DNA of 64,000 nt from Salipaludibacillus sp. LMS25 (GTDB lineage Bacteria; Bacillota; Bacilli; Bacillales; Salisediminibacteriaceae), in NCBI RefSeq assembly GCF_024362805.1, contig NZ_CP093299.1:3752001-3816000 (forward strand), read 5' to 3'. Position numbers and translations under genes: made by a program. The notes beneath the pieces were generated by a model. That model worked only from the letters and a program-made list of their open reading frames with translations. It made no database searches and was not told the DNA's origin. Shown here piece by piece: positions 1 to 8,728 of the stretch. Positions within the stretch are counted from its first letter, which is position 1; each line of letters starts with the position of its first letter.

Positions 1-627
1 TTGGATGAAATTGCCCCATTAGCCGAGGAAATTGGGGCGGTGAATACTGTCGTGAATGACGACGGCTGGCTTATCGGTTATAATACTGACGGAGAAGGGT
101 ATGTTCAAGGCTTACTCCCTGTCTTAACGAAAGATTTGGCTAAAATGAGGACTTTGATCATAGGGGCTGGTGGAGCTGCTAGAGGTGTCTCTCTCACTCT
201 TGCTAAGTACGGTGCAGGAGAAATGTGTATTACGAATCGAACCGAGAGTAGAGCTCGTCAATTAGCTGATGATTGCAACAGACTGACAAGAGCAACTGCT
301 TTGCCACTTGAACGCGCCCAAGCGGAGCTGACTGGATTTGATTTAATTATAAATACAACCTCGATTGGTATGGCACCTGACTCAAATCGGATGCCTTTAT
401 CATTGGAAACATTACCACGAGGCGCCATTGTTAGTGATCTTATTTATACGCCACTTAGAACTCGGTGGTTACAAGTAGCAGAAAATAAAGGGGCCATTAT
501 TCAAAACGGTTTGGATATGTTTGTTAATCAAGGGGCTCTTGCATTTGAAAAATGGACGGGACAATCTGCTCCAAAAGAGACTATGAAGAAAAAAGTGTTA
601 GAAAAATTAGGAGGGACTTCATGTTAA
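1..627 (+). CDS. aroE: Shikimate dehydrogenase, 5' end missing
   Basis: This is the C-terminal 208 residues of AroE, which reduces 3-dehydroshikimate to shikimate with NADPH in the aromatic amino-acid pathway. The reading frame is open to the window edge. Against a family length near 275-280 residues, roughly 70 N-terminal residues are missing, so the TTG at base 1 is internal. Visible marks are NTDGEG (about 28-33 of the fragment), the NADP-binding loop GAGGAARG (55-62), NRTESR (79-84) and the C-terminal NGLDMFVNQGALAFEKW block. It leads straight into yhbY, whose Shine-Dalgarno sequence lies inside the last aroE codons, so the two are probably cotranscribed. Confidence 0.96.
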   Translation: MDEIAPLAEEIGAVNTVVNDDGWLIGYNTDGEGYVQGLLPVLTKDLAKMRTLIIGAGGAARGVSLTLAKYGAGEMCITNRTESRARQLADDCNRLTRATALPLERAQAELTGFDLIINTTSIGMAPDSNRMPLSLETLPRGAIVSDLIYTPLRTRWLQVAENKGAIIQNGLDMFVNQGALAFEKWTGQSAPKETMKKKVLEKLGGTSC

Positions 628-911
628 CAGGTAAACAAAAGCGTTATCTCCGCAGTAAAGCTCATCATATTAAGCCGATCTTGCAAGTTGGAAAAGGCGG
701 TGTTAATGGGAATTTAATTAAACAGGTGGATGACGCCTTAGAAGCTAGGGAACTTATAAAAGTGAGCATTTTACAGAACTGTGTGGAAAGTAAAGAGGAA
801 GTAGCAGATTTTATATCCAAGAGGGCGCAAGCTGAAATTGTTCAAATTATTGGTAGTACACTCGTTTTTTATAAAGAATCTACTGAAAACAAAACCATTA
901 TTCTGCCATAA
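621..911 (+). CDS. yhbY: YhbY/YqeI CRM-domain RNA-binding protein
   Basis: A 96-residue single-domain CRM protein, YqeI in B. subtilis. It binds RNA and is linked in other bacteria to precursors of the large ribosomal subunit. The family signature GKGGVN is at about residues 24-29, after a basic N-terminus (LTGKQKRYLRSKAH). I chose the ATG at 621 because it follows TTAGGAGGGACTTC and gives the usual family length. The longer in-frame ORF from 552 only reads through the end of aroE. It overlaps aroE by 7 nt and precedes nadD by 16 nt, which fits an operon of NAD synthesis and ribosome-maturation genes. Confidence 0.93.
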   Translation: MLTGKQKRYLRSKAHHIKPILQVGKGGVNGNLIKQVDDALEARELIKVSILQNCVESKEEVADFISKRAQAEIVQIIGSTLVFYKESTENKTIILP

Positions 912-927
912 GTAACGGGGGATGACT

Positions 928-1503
928 GTGAAAAAAGTAGGCTTATTAGGCGGGACATTCGATCCGCCTCATATAGGGCACTTAGTGATGGCTGAAGAAG
1001 CGAGGCTAGAAAAATCTTTGGATGAAATCTGGTGGATGCCTAACCCTCTCCCCCCACACAAAGAGATCAGCTCAGCTACTTCAGAAGAAAATAGACGTGA
1101 TCTTGTTAAAAAAATGGTAGATTGTCATCCTGCATTTCGTTTATGTACATTTGAAATGGAGTGCTCTCGCCCATCTTATACAACAGAGACGGTGAGAGCT
1201 TTGATGAAAGAGATGCCAACTATTCAGTTTTCTTTTATAATGGGGGGCGACAGTTTAGAGAACTTTCATAAGTGGTATAAGTATGAGGAGCTAAGTCAGT
1301 TACTTCCATTCATTGTATTGACCCGACCTGGCTATGAGATCGCACAACCAACGTTGTTTCGTGAACTCACCGTGATAAAAAATATAAAATTGGACGTGTC
1401 CTCAACAGAGATTAGGAAAAAAATTAAAGATGGTTCGTTAAATCGCTTTTTATTAACAGATGCTGTTTACGAGTATATAAGGGAGTATCGTTTATATGAA
1501 TGA
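928..1503 (+). CDS. nadD: Nicotinate-nucleotide adenylyltransferase
   Basis: NadD adenylates nicotinate mononucleotide to deamido-NAD, the step shared by NAD de novo and salvage routes in the cytoplasm. The 191-residue protein shows the nucleotidyltransferase signature GGTFDPPHIGH (about 8-18) and the distal SSTEIR motif (about 158-163) that binds the nucleotide phosphates. I chose GTG at 928: it gives MKKVGLLGG and a proper spacing to the GGGGG Shine-Dalgarno. The ATG at 922 directly abuts that sequence. The 3' end overlaps yqeK by 8 nt, so the two are translationally coupled. Confidence 0.95.
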   Translation: MKKVGLLGGTFDPPHIGHLVMAEEARLEKSLDEIWWMPNPLPPHKEISSATSEENRRDLVKKMVDCHPAFRLCTFEMECSRPSYTTETVRALMKEMPTIQFSFIMGGDSLENFHKWYKYEELSQLLPFIVLTRPGYEIAQPTLFRELTVIKNIKLDVSSTEIRKKIKDGSLNRFLLTDAVYEYIREYRLYE

Positions 1504-2074
1504 AACTGAGGCTTTTACAGTAGTAAAGAGAGTGTTAAAGCCACAAAGGTTTTCACATACTGAAAGGGTTGTTGAAACGGCCACACGATTGGCAGATAAA
1601 TATGGTGGAGACAAGGACACCATTAGGTTAGCTGCTATTTTACATGATTACGCTAAGTATCGTCCAGTAGATGAGATGAGGAATAGCGTGCGAGCTATCG
1701 GCACTATTCCTGATGATGTGTTACTTTACGGAGATGTATTATTGCATGCTTTTGTTGGCGCTCATTACGTTAAAGAAGAATTAGGGGTAAAGGACGAGGC
1801 GGTATTGTCAGCTATATGTTGGCATACTACTGGAAGAGAGAACATGACAGTTGAGGATAAAATCGTCTTCCTAGCAGATTTTATTGAGCCAGGAAGAACA
1901 TTTGATGTAGCTGAAAAAGTCCGGGTAACAGCCGCTCAAGATTTGGATAAAGCGTGCTTAGAATGTTTAATCCATACAATCCGTCATTTAACAAAAAAAG
2001 GTTTGCCTGTATATCCAGACACATTCAAAGCGTACAATGACTTTGCGATAGAAATAAGTAAAAATGGAGGGTGA
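1496..2074 (+). CDS. yqeK: HD-domain Ap4A hydrolase YqeK
   Basis: A 192-residue HD-superfamily phosphohydrolase of the YqeK family, whose members hydrolyse diadenosine tetraphosphate symmetrically to two ADP with an Fe/metal centre. Visible metal ligands are His21 (FSHTERV), the HD pair at about 50-51 (AILHDYAKYRP) and a later His in CWHTTGREN. The position between nadD and rsfS is a strongly conserved Firmicutes arrangement. It overlaps nadD upstream. Its stop lies just before the rsfS start, with the rsfS Shine-Dalgarno GGAGGGTG spanning the yqeK stop. Assignment rests on motifs and synteny. Confidence 0.94.
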   Translation: MNETEAFTVVKRVLKPQRFSHTERVVETATRLADKYGGDKDTIRLAAILHDYAKYRPVDEMRNSVRAIGTIPDDVLLYGDVLLHAFVGAHYVKEELGVKDEAVLSAICWHTTGRENMTVEDKIVFLADFIEPGRTFDVAEKVRVTAAQDLDKACLECLIHTIRHLTKKGLPVYPDTFKAYNDFAIEISKNGG

Positions 2075-2082
2075 AAGATAAT

Positions 2083-2439
2083 ATGCAATCTAGAGATAAG
2101 CTGGACCTAGCGGTGAAAGCGGTAGATGATAAAAAAGCGCACGCCATTACAGCGCTTGATATGAGAGGGGTATCGCTTGTTGCTGACTATTTTGTTATTT
2201 GCCATGGTAATTCAGAAGTCCAAGTAGAAGCCATTTCAAGGGAAGTAAAGGATAGAGCTAATATAGCAGGCCTAGATGTGAAACGTTTAGAAGGATTAGA
2301 AGAAGCGAGATGGGTTCTAATTGATTTAAATGATGTGATCGTTCACGTATTCCATAAAGATGAACGTGCGTATTATAATTTAGAAAAGCTTTGGGGAGAT
2401 GCGCAAACAATCGAATTAGAGAGGATAATTCAAGCTTAG
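2083..2439 (+). CDS. rsfS: Ribosome silencing factor RsfS
   Basis: RsfS (YqeL) binds ribosomal protein L14 and blocks joining of the 50S and 30S subunits, slowing translation under starvation. The 118-residue length equals that of the B. subtilis protein. Characteristic segments are the ADYFVICHGNSEVQVEAI region and the C-terminal HVFHKDERAYYNLEKLWGDA region. I chose ATG 2083, which has GGAGGGTG upstream at workable spacing. The in-frame GTG at 2071 lies inside that Shine-Dalgarno. It sits between yqeK and yqeM in one transcription unit. Confidence 0.95.
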   Translation: MQSRDKLDLAVKAVDDKKAHAITALDMRGVSLVADYFVICHGNSEVQVEAISREVKDRANIAGLDVKRLEGLEEARWVLIDLNDVIVHVFHKDERAYYNLEKLWGDAQTIELERIIQA

Positions 2440-2466
2440 TACGCAGATAAGAAAGGGACTGTAATT

Positions 2467-3195
2467 ATGACATATGCTCATTTCGCTTCATTGTATGATT
2501 GCTTAATGGAAGATGCTCCGTATGCTAAATGGGTTTCATATGCGGAAAATCATTTACCTAGAGAAGGAACAATTCTTGATGTTGCCTGTGGAACTGGCAC
2601 ATTTACGCTCATGTTGGCACAAAAAGGATTCCAGGTCAGTGGAACAGATATTTCTGAAGAAATGCTAGCTGTAGCAGAAGAGAAATCTCGAAACATGCAC
2701 GTTGCTGCGCCATTCTTTTTACAAGATATGCGTTCTTTAGAAGGCTTTTCAGAAATGGATGGCGTGACTTTATTTTGTGATGGCATTAATTATCTTCATA
2801 ATGAAGAAGAAGTGAAACGAACATTTAGTACGATTTATAGTGTACTGAAATCCAATGGTACTTTATTGTTTGACGCCCATACTCCATTCAAATTTGAGCA
2901 CTACTTTAACAATCAGCTCTATGGGGTTGATAATGAACTTGTCTCATATATGTGGTTTTGTGATAGGGAAGAAGAGCTTCTCTCAGTAAGACACTCTCTC
3001 ACATTCTTTGTGAAAACTGATAATGGGCTGTATGAGAGAAAGGACGAGGAACACTTTCAGAGAACGTATCCTGTTGAATCATACGTATCTTGGTTAGAAG
3101 AAGCTGGCTATTCACATATAGAAGTAAGTGGGGACTTTGGTAAACGGCCACTAAGAACTAATGATGAGAGAGTATTTATTAAAGCGAAAAAATAA
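2467..3195 (+). CDS. yqeM: Class I SAM-dependent methyltransferase YqeM
   Basis: A 242-residue methyltransferase with the SAM-binding motif I LDVACGTGT at about 37-45, followed by GTDISEEML (motif II). The substrate is unknown. In B. subtilis the gene keeps this place after rsfS, which suggests a role in ribosome or tRNA metabolism, but that is inference. It is the last gene of the aroE-to-yqeM run and is followed by a perfect 14-bp hairpin shared with the convergent comER gene. Confidence 0.9.
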   Translation: MTYAHFASLYDCLMEDAPYAKWVSYAENHLPREGTILDVACGTGTFTLMLAQKGFQVSGTDISEEMLAVAEEKSRNMHVAAPFFLQDMRSLEGFSEMDGVTLFCDGINYLHNEEEVKRTFSTIYSVLKSNGTLLFDAHTPFKFEHYFNNQLYGVDNELVSYMWFCDREEELLSVRHSLTFFVKTDNGLYERKDEEHFQRTYPVESYVSWLEEAGYSHIEVSGDFGKRPLRTNDERVFIKAKK

Positions 3196-3222
3196 GTAGT
3201 CAAATAGTGTCATTACTTGTAT

Positions 3223-3256
3223 AATAAAGGAAGCTGAATGCAGCTTCCTTTATTTG
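3223..3256. terminator. Bidirectional terminator between yqeM and comER
   Basis: A perfect 14-bp inverted repeat (AATAAAGGAAGCTG / CAGCTTCCTTTATT) with a 4-nt loop lies between the two convergent genes. The comER stop codon (3250-3252) lies inside the right arm. The A/T flanks can serve as a U-tract on either strand. Confidence 0.85.
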
Positions 3257-4089
3257 TTTAGCAATGCTTTAATATGTTCACGATCATGAGCATACTTCTG
3301 ATGTGTCGCTTTAAACATGTCATGGAAAGTGTTTTTAGTGTCTTTTTCTAAAACATCTAACCCCACACCGGTCACGCCACCCGGAACGGTAACTCTTTTT
3401 TGTAATGTTGCTAAATCAAATTGTCTCCCTTTAAGTAGCTCCCCATAAGCAATCAGCATTGACTCTGTAATTTGGAGTGCTGTTCCCTCCTTGATACCAG
3501 TCTCTTCCACTGCTCCTTTTATCATTTGTCTCACTAAAAAACTTATAAAAGCAGGTCCGCAACTAGCCAAATCAGAAGCAGCTCTCGTGATGTCTGGTGT
3601 AATAGACACAGGTGATGATATAAGGTTAAATAGTTGTTTGAGCTCTTTTTTTAATTCATTAGAGCACCTGTCCCCGAAAGTGACCAGTGATGGTCCTTGT
3701 AATGATAAATTAACAATGCTTGGGATAAAGCGAACAACCGGTGTTTTAGTCTTATTTAATAATTCTTCAGCTTCTTCAACTTGAAGCGGGCTTGTGATGG
3801 TAATAATGACGTGATGCGGTTTTAAGTAAGTTGACAATTCTTTTAAAACCCCCACCATATCCGCTGGTTTAGTACAAATAAAAATCCAATCAGCACTATT
3901 AGCTAACACATGAGTACTACTATGATCAGATACGTGTTTAAATTGGGCCTTTATGTTTTTCACTTTGTCAACGCTTCGATTCGTTACATGGATCATTTCT
4001 TCAGGAATTCCCGCCTTAATAAAGGATTCAAGTAGAATACTCCCCATACTTCCCGTTCCGATAAAACCCAGTTGTTGCATGCTTAACAT
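3250..4089 (-). CDS. comER: ComER, pyrroline-5-carboxylate reductase-like protein
   Basis: A P5C-reductase-superfamily protein of 279 residues, transcribed divergently from comEA exactly as in B. subtilis. The N-terminal Rossmann motif GFIGTGSMG (about 8-16) binds NAD(P). The C-terminal half holds the P5CR helical dimer region with VTVPGGVTG. ComER is dispensable for competence in B. subtilis. Reports in Bacillus link it to sporulation and biofilm signalling. The start is ambiguous: ATG 4089 and ATG 4080 both lie behind GAGAGGTG, with short and long spacing respectively. I list 4089. Confidence 0.9.
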   Translation of the reverse strand: MLSMQQLGFIGTGSMGSILLESFIKAGIPEEMIHVTNRSVDKVKNIKAQFKHVSDHSSTHVLANSADWIFICTKPADMVGVLKELSTYLKPHHVIITITSPLQVEEAEELLNKTKTPVVRFIPSIVNLSLQGPSLVTFGDRCSNELKKELKQLFNLISSPVSITPDITRAASDLASCGPAFISFLVRQMIKGAVEETGIKEGTALQITESMLIAYGELLKGRQFDLATLQKRVTVPGGVTGVGLDVLEKDTKNTFHDMFKATHQKYAHDREHIKALLNK

Positions 4090-4163
4090 CACACCTCTCT
4101 AAATTACTCGTTCTTAACATCTTATGTACCGCTTTACAAATTCATGTCAAAAAGGAGAAGTTC

Positions 4164-4793
4164 ATGAAACGATTCATTCACAAGCGACTACTTAGTTACC
4201 CTATTTATCTAATTGGAGTAATAATAGCTCTCACAACTATCATTATCGTTCTTTTCTTAACCTCTGAACCTACTGAAAAGGAACATGTTAACGAGTTGAC
4301 TACTTTTTGGGAGGAGGAAAATGGAGAAAAGGGAAATGAGGAAGTGGAGGAGATCGCTCAAGAGATTATCGTGGACATTAAAGGAGAAGTGGCCAAACCG
4401 GGTATTTATAAAATGGAGCCTGAGGAGAGAGTGAATAACGTGATTATAAAGGCAGGGGGGTTCACTGAGGAAGCGAATAAAGAGGTCATTAACCTTGCTG
4501 AAAGGTGCTATGATGAGATGGTAATAGTTGTCCCATCGTATACAGAGGATCAAGGAGGGGAGTTCCCTGGCTTAACTGCAAAAAGTAGTGAGAATGAGGG
4601 AGGTGTCTTGCTCAATGAGGCAACACTGGACGATTTGATCTCCTTACCTGGTATTGGACCGGCAAAAGCAGAAGCTATTATCTCCTATCGAGAAGAACAT
4701 GGCCCATTTCAAACGAAGGAAGACATTGTAAATGTTCCTGGAATTGGAGAAAAAACATTTGAAACATTAGAAGACTACTTAATAATTAGATAA
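4164..4793 (+). CDS. comEA: Competence DNA receptor ComEA
   Basis: ComEA is the membrane-anchored receptor that binds double-stranded DNA on the outside of the membrane during transformation. The 209-residue protein has one transmembrane segment (about 14-34), an acidic linker, an SLBB-like domain (about 65-125) and a C-terminal pair of helix-hairpin-helix motifs (LPGIGPAKAEAI and VPGIGEKTFE). The start at 4164 follows AAAAAGGAGAAGTTC. It heads the late-competence cluster with comEB and comEC. Regulation by ComK cannot be seen directly; I did not identify a clear K-box. Confidence 0.95.
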   Translation: MKRFIHKRLLSYPIYLIGVIIALTTIIIVLFLTSEPTEKEHVNELTTFWEEENGEKGNEEVEEIAQEIIVDIKGEVAKPGIYKMEPEERVNNVIIKAGGFTEEANKEVINLAERCYDEMVIVVPSYTEDQGGEFPGLTAKSSENEGGVLLNEATLDDLISLPGIGPAKAEAIISYREEHGPFQTKEDIVNVPGIGEKTFETLEDYLIIR

Positions 4794-4933
4794 TGCCACT
4801 TAGCAACTAATTCATTATCCTAGAGCTATTTAATTCTTTGCAGCGCCACATTTCCCCATTGATTAAAGAGTGAATTTTGTCTAAACTTGATGAAGAATAG
4901 AAACAGACAAATTAAGAAAGGCTGGGGACTGAA

Positions 4934-5503
4934 ATGGAACGTATTTCATGGCACCAATACTTCATGGCACAAAGTCACTTGCTAGCTTTAAGAAGTACAT
5001 GTACAAGGTTGATGGTAGGAGCGACAATCGTTAGGGATAAACGAATCATTGCTGGAGGATACAACGGCTCAATATCTGGTGGTAAGCACTGTATAGATCA
5101 CGGCTGCTATTTAATTGATAATCATTGTGTAAGAACTGTTCACGCTGAAATAAACGCTCTTTTACAATGTGCTAAATTCGGCGTTCCTACCGAAGGGGCA
5201 GAAATTTATGTGACCCATTTTCCGTGTTTAAATTGCAGTAAAGCATTAATACAAGCAGGTATTAAAAAAGTGTATTATGCTCAAGATTATAAAAATCATG
5301 AATTTGCTATTGAAATGTTCGATCAAGCTGACGTAAATGTTGAGCAGGTGGAGCTTGAGGAAATGATCCTAGATACTAAAAACAAAGAAAAGCTAGTGTT
5401 TACAGCGGAACTTTTACGTCAATTAGAAGCCCAAGGGGCTGATAAAGAGAGGATTGAAAAGTTCAGAGACGAAGCAAACAAGCTTTATACATCTTCTAGT
5501 TAA
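4934..5503 (+). CDS. comEB: ComEB, dCMP deaminase family protein
   Basis: A 189-residue cytidine/deoxycytidylate deaminase-family protein. Zinc-binding motifs are HAE (70-72) and PCLNC (97-101), which match the deoxycytidylate deaminase pattern. In B. subtilis ComEB is not essential for DNA uptake but localises with the competence machinery. The ATG at 4934 follows AAGGCTGGGGACTGAA. A family A repeat begins 5 nt after the stop and separates it from comEC, so readthrough into comEC must cross two hairpins. Confidence 0.93.
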   Translation: MERISWHQYFMAQSHLLALRSTCTRLMVGATIVRDKRIIAGGYNGSISGGKHCIDHGCYLIDNHCVRTVHAEINALLQCAKFGVPTEGAEIYVTHFPCLNCSKALIQAGIKKVYYAQDYKNHEFAIEMFDQADVNVEQVELEEMILDTKNKEKLVFTAELLRQLEAQGADKERIEKFRDEANKLYTSSS

Positions 5504-5508
5504 CGGGG

Positions 5509-5665
5509 ATAAAGCTAAGCTTCAATCAGTGGAGTTTTCCTTCATCCCCCACTGATTGTTCGTTTAACTTATGGGACCTTTAGGGGCAGTTTATCCCCCA
5601 CCTAAACGTTTCGATCTTCTAAGTTTTGAGGTGAGGGTTTTACTGCCCCTTAAGAGTGGGATAAA
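5509..5665 (-). repeat. Family A interspersed repeat, copy 1
   Basis: A 157-nt copy in the reverse orientation relative to the other family A copies. It holds the AATCAGTGGG/CCCACTGATT hairpin and a long hairpin whose outer arms are GGGGCAG and CTGCCCC. It starts 5 nt after the comEB stop and fills nearly half of the 385-nt comEB-comEC gap. The rest of that gap (5666-5888) shows no gene, only AT-rich sequence and the comEC Shine-Dalgarno. A 66-codon ORF starting inside the repeat is not credible. Confidence 0.9.
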
Positions 5666-5888
5666 ATATAAAAAGCCTCTTATCTCATCCTCATTTTGTG
5701 AAGGGGAACGTTTCCCCTTTCTCCAATATATCGACTTCATAATGGACAACTCCTCTGTGAGAAAAATATAGTTTTTAGAATAAGTTCTTTTAGTGTGTTG
5801 AGTGATCGGTCGAACTGATTTGTCTCCTTTTTATTTAAATGATTGTTTTCTACTGTCAAAAGGTAAAAGTAACTAAAGGAGGGGAGCT

Positions 5889-8192
5889 ATGAAGCCAACA
5901 TTTTATGGCCTAGCTTTTGCAGTTATTAGTGGTCTATCTTTTAGTTTGTATGGATGGCAACTTTGGTCATTTACCTTTTTAATAGCTGCTTTATTGCCAC
6001 ATCTTAAATATCTAAACGATGTAAAGGCCTGGACAAGTCTTTTTCTGTATGTGATGTTAATGGTGATTTGCTATATATACGGTTATTACATCGTAGAGAA
6101 TAGCGTGTCTGATTTAAATGGAGAGGAAACTATATTTAATGCTCGGATATTAACAGAACCGCGAAAAACTACCTCAGGACGAACCTTGTCTTTCCAAGCA
6201 AAGCTCAAAGACGGTGAAAAAGTACACGTTTTTTTATCTGATGAAAAGAGCATGCCTAAACCAGTCTTGAATGATGAATGCAAATTTAAAGGTCAGTTAT
6301 CCCCTCCAAAACCGGCAAGAAATCCATATAGCTTTAATTATAATAACTTCTTACGTGAACAAAATATTTATTGGACAGTAATAGTTAATTCTAACAGTTT
6401 TATATGTAAACAAGGCGATACTAATTGGTTTCATTCGGTAAAGAAATGGCGTAATGACACTGTTTATCAACTTACGCACGAAAAAGATGAGGAAGCCTCA
6501 GCGTTGATTGCTGCTCTCGTGTTTGGGGACAGATCTTTATTCAGTGAACAGCGCTTAAGTCAATTTAGACAACTTGGTATTATGCATTTGCTAGCGGTAT
6601 CTGGTTTGCACATCGGTCTTGTCACAGCGGTGCTTTATTATTTATTGTACAGAATTGGTATGACGAGGGAAAAGGCTGCCTATTCTGTTATGGCTATTTT
6701 ACCTGTTTATGCTTTAATAGCAGGTGGAGCACCGTCCGTAGTTCGTGCCTCTCTAACCTGTCTAATTGTCATACTCGCTGTTAGATTTAAATGGAGGCTC
6801 AGCCTTTTAGATATACTCGCGATCGTATGTATCGTCCTCCTGTTAATTAACCCTTTTTACCTCTATCACCTCGGTTTTCAATTGTCCTTTTTAACAAGCT
6901 TTTCCCTCCTTTTATCAAAGCGTATTTTTCTCAAATCCTCACCATTTCTTAGCTTGCTTAAAGTAACTAGTGTAGCTCAGCTCTTTTCATTACCGTTAAT
7001 ACTTTATCATTTTTATGAAGTTTCATTATTGTCATTACTGATAAATATGTTTTTCATTCCTTTTATTTCTCTTTGGGTTTTACCGATTGCCTTTATCACC
7101 GTTTTCTTGCAGTTACTATGGCCAGCAGCTGCTAGCATCAGTTATGCATTGCTTAGTGAGTCACTAAAACCTGTCTATCTGCTAGTTGATAGTATAGCTA
7201 AATGGACATGGCCACAAATAGTAACAGGGCAGCCCTCTGACCCTTTGCTTTTAGCTATGGTTATTTCAATTATTTTTTGTTTAGTCTCATGGGAAGTGCA
7301 AAAAAAGAAGTGGTTGGTGGTTGCTGGATTATGTAGTTTATTGTTAGTTGCTTTGCCAATCATATTGCCTTATTTCAATGGTAAAACGATAGTGACGATG
7401 CTTGATGTTGGTCAAGGAGATGCAATTGTTATTGAATTACCTTATAGAAAAGGTGTTTACCTAATAGATACAGGAGGCGTCATTCGGTGGGGAGATGATG
7501 GCAATGAGAGAAGAGAGCGAACGATAACAGGACCAGGCAAAAATGTCATTGAACCTTTTTTAAAAGCAAAAGGGATCAGCCGTATAGATCGGCTTATCCT
7601 TACTCACGGTCATTTAGATCATCTCGGTGAAACATGTTATCTTACAGAGGTGTTAACGATTGGCGATACCTTTTACCCACTAGCTGAGTCAGTACCGCAA
7701 GAAGCAAAAAGTCAGTTAATGTGTTTGATCGAAAAAAATATCCCCATTATTCAAGCAAAAAAAGGGATGTCCTGGAATGTTGGTGACGATTCTTTTTTCA
7801 TCATGCATCCCCACGGTGATGACATTGAGGAAAATGACCGCTCCATCGTTTTGTTAGCTAATTTGAGTGGCATGTCCTTTTTGTTTACTGGTGATTTAGA
7901 AGAAGAGGGAGAAAAACGTTTATTAACTCATTATCCCAATTTGAAAGCGGATATTTTAAAAGTCGGTCATCACGGTAGTGGCACGTCCACACAGGAAGAG
8001 TTACTAGAACAGTTGAAGCCTAAAATAGGAATGATTTCTGTAGGGGAAAATAATACTTTTGGTCACCCTCATCCTGATGTATTAACGCGTCTTGAAAACC
8101 ATCAGGTCACCATTTTTCGTACAGATAGGCACGGAGCTATTACAGTGGAATTCGATGCTAACTCTTTTTCTATTGATCACTATCTAAAATGA
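5889..8192 (+). CDS. comEC: DNA internalization protein ComEC/Rec2
   Basis: ComEC forms the channel that carries single-stranded DNA across the cytoplasmic membrane in natural transformation. The 767-residue protein has N-terminal membrane segments with an OB-like extracellular domain (about 75-185) and the polytopic Competence domain (about 195-480). A C-terminal metallo-beta-lactamase domain carries the HxHxDH motif at about 573-578 (THGHLDHLGE), plus GHHGSGTS and FGHPHP further on. This fits the proposed nuclease that degrades the non-transported strand. RBS is AAAGGAGGGGAGCT before ATG 5889. The gene appears intact, so competence may be functional. Confidence 0.96.
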   Translation: MKPTFYGLAFAVISGLSFSLYGWQLWSFTFLIAALLPHLKYLNDVKAWTSLFLYVMLMVICYIYGYYIVENSVSDLNGEETIFNARILTEPRKTTSGRTLSFQAKLKDGEKVHVFLSDEKSMPKPVLNDECKFKGQLSPPKPARNPYSFNYNNFLREQNIYWTVIVNSNSFICKQGDTNWFHSVKKWRNDTVYQLTHEKDEEASALIAALVFGDRSLFSEQRLSQFRQLGIMHLLAVSGLHIGLVTAVLYYLLYRIGMTREKAAYSVMAILPVYALIAGGAPSVVRASLTCLIVILAVRFKWRLSLLDILAIVCIVLLLINPFYLYHLGFQLSFLTSFSLLLSKRIFLKSSPFLSLLKVTSVAQLFSLPLILYHFYEVSLLSLLINMFFIPFISLWVLPIAFITVFLQLLWPAAASISYALLSESLKPVYLLVDSIAKWTWPQIVTGQPSDPLLLAMVISIIFCLVSWEVQKKKWLVVAGLCSLLLVALPIILPYFNGKTIVTMLDVGQGDAIVIELPYRKGVYLIDTGGVIRWGDDGNERRERTITGPGKNVIEPFLKAKGISRIDRLILTHGHLDHLGETCYLTEVLTIGDTFYPLAESVPQEAKSQLMCLIEKNIPIIQAKKGMSWNVGDDSFFIMHPHGDDIEENDRSIVLLANLSGMSFLFTGDLEEEGEKRLLTHYPNLKADILKVGHHGSGTSTQEELLEQLKPKIGMISVGENNTFGHPHPDVLTRLENHQVTIFRTDRHGAITVEFDANSFSIDHYLK

Positions 8193-8196
8193 GTTG

Positions 8197-8226
8197 AAAA
8201 AACACGCACCTACTTGAGGGCGTGCT
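8197..8226 (-). terminator. Terminator of yqzM
   Basis: A short GC-rich hairpin (CACGC with GCGTG, plus inner CC/GG) is followed on the minus strand by a T run (TTTTTTCAAC). It therefore ends yqzM transcription. It lies just beyond the comEC stop. Confidence 0.7.
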
Positions 8227-8261
8227 CGTAAACGAGTATATTATGTAGCTGAACAATCACA

Positions 8262-8393
8262 TTAAAGTGCTAAATCAATCACTTGGGCAATAATGAAAAT
8301 CAAAGCGAAAAATCCAAATCCTACCACGAAACCAATGCCACTGTCTATTGCATCGTTTCGCTTTGATTGAACTTCCTTTTCAAATTCATTCAT
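8262..8393 (-). CDS. yqzM: Small membrane protein YqzM
   Basis: A 43-codon gene below usual ORF-length cutoffs. It encodes a protein beginning MNEFEKEVQSKRNDAIDSG and continuing into one hydrophobic segment (about 20-39, rich in F, G, I, V). Sequence and position between comEC and holA match YqzM of B. subtilis as I remember it. The RBS GACAGGAGGGATAGAG precedes ATG 8393. Function is unknown; the single-span topology suggests a membrane-bound small protein. It is transcribed opposite to comEC and ends at its own terminator. Confidence 0.88.
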   Translation of the reverse strand: MNEFEKEVQSKRNDAIDSGIGFVVGFGFFALIFIIAQVIDLAL

Positions 8394-8662
8394 TCTCTAT
8401 CCCTCCTGTCACTTTTATAGTATAGGCCAAATGCTAAAAAAAATCCACAGTTGAGTAACAATTTTAAAGTTAAAATGACTGTTGTGAAGCCACCTTTAAA
8501 AATTAGTAAACGAGTGCGAGCACTAGGTTTCCTAGCTAATCTTGAATTAATGAAGCAATTCGTGATGTCTAAGTTCTTACAAATTGCTGTTTCTAATAGT
8601 TGTCACCTATAGAATGCGCGAGCATAGGATAAGATATCAATACAATTCAATAAGGAGTAACG
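8394..8662. other. Intergenic stretch between yqzM and holA, upstream part
   Basis: This AT-rich stretch holds the yqzM promoter side and the possible promoter of the small transcript ending at 8755. A short inverted repeat (CTAGGTTTCCTAG) lies near 8522-8535. I see no convincing gene other than the micro-ORF that follows. Confidence 0.5.
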
Positions 8663-8728
8663 ATGATTATCGTCGCTAGGGGGTGTCCTAGGTGCTGTCT
8701 GGCGGCGTTTATCATAAATGGAGAATAG
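8663..8728 (+). CDS. Possible 21-residue cysteine-containing micro-ORF
   Basis: An ORF of 21 codons follows an excellent Shine-Dalgarno (AAGGAGTAACG, 5-8 nt before ATG). The peptide reads MIIVARGCPRCCLAAFIING plus a final E. Its stop codon lies in the left arm of a strong terminator hairpin (8720-8755). A TTGTCA hexamer at 8600 with TAGGAT at 8625 is a weak promoter candidate. The peptide has a CxxCC pattern and could be a leader peptide, a small protein, or chance within a small RNA. I do not recognise it. Confidence 0.35.
   Translation: MIIVARGCPRCCLAAFIINGE

Noticed and set aside
5571..5771. A 66-codon plus-strand ORF
   Set aside because: It starts inside family A copy 1, has no ribosome site, and its amino-acid sequence follows the hairpin arms.
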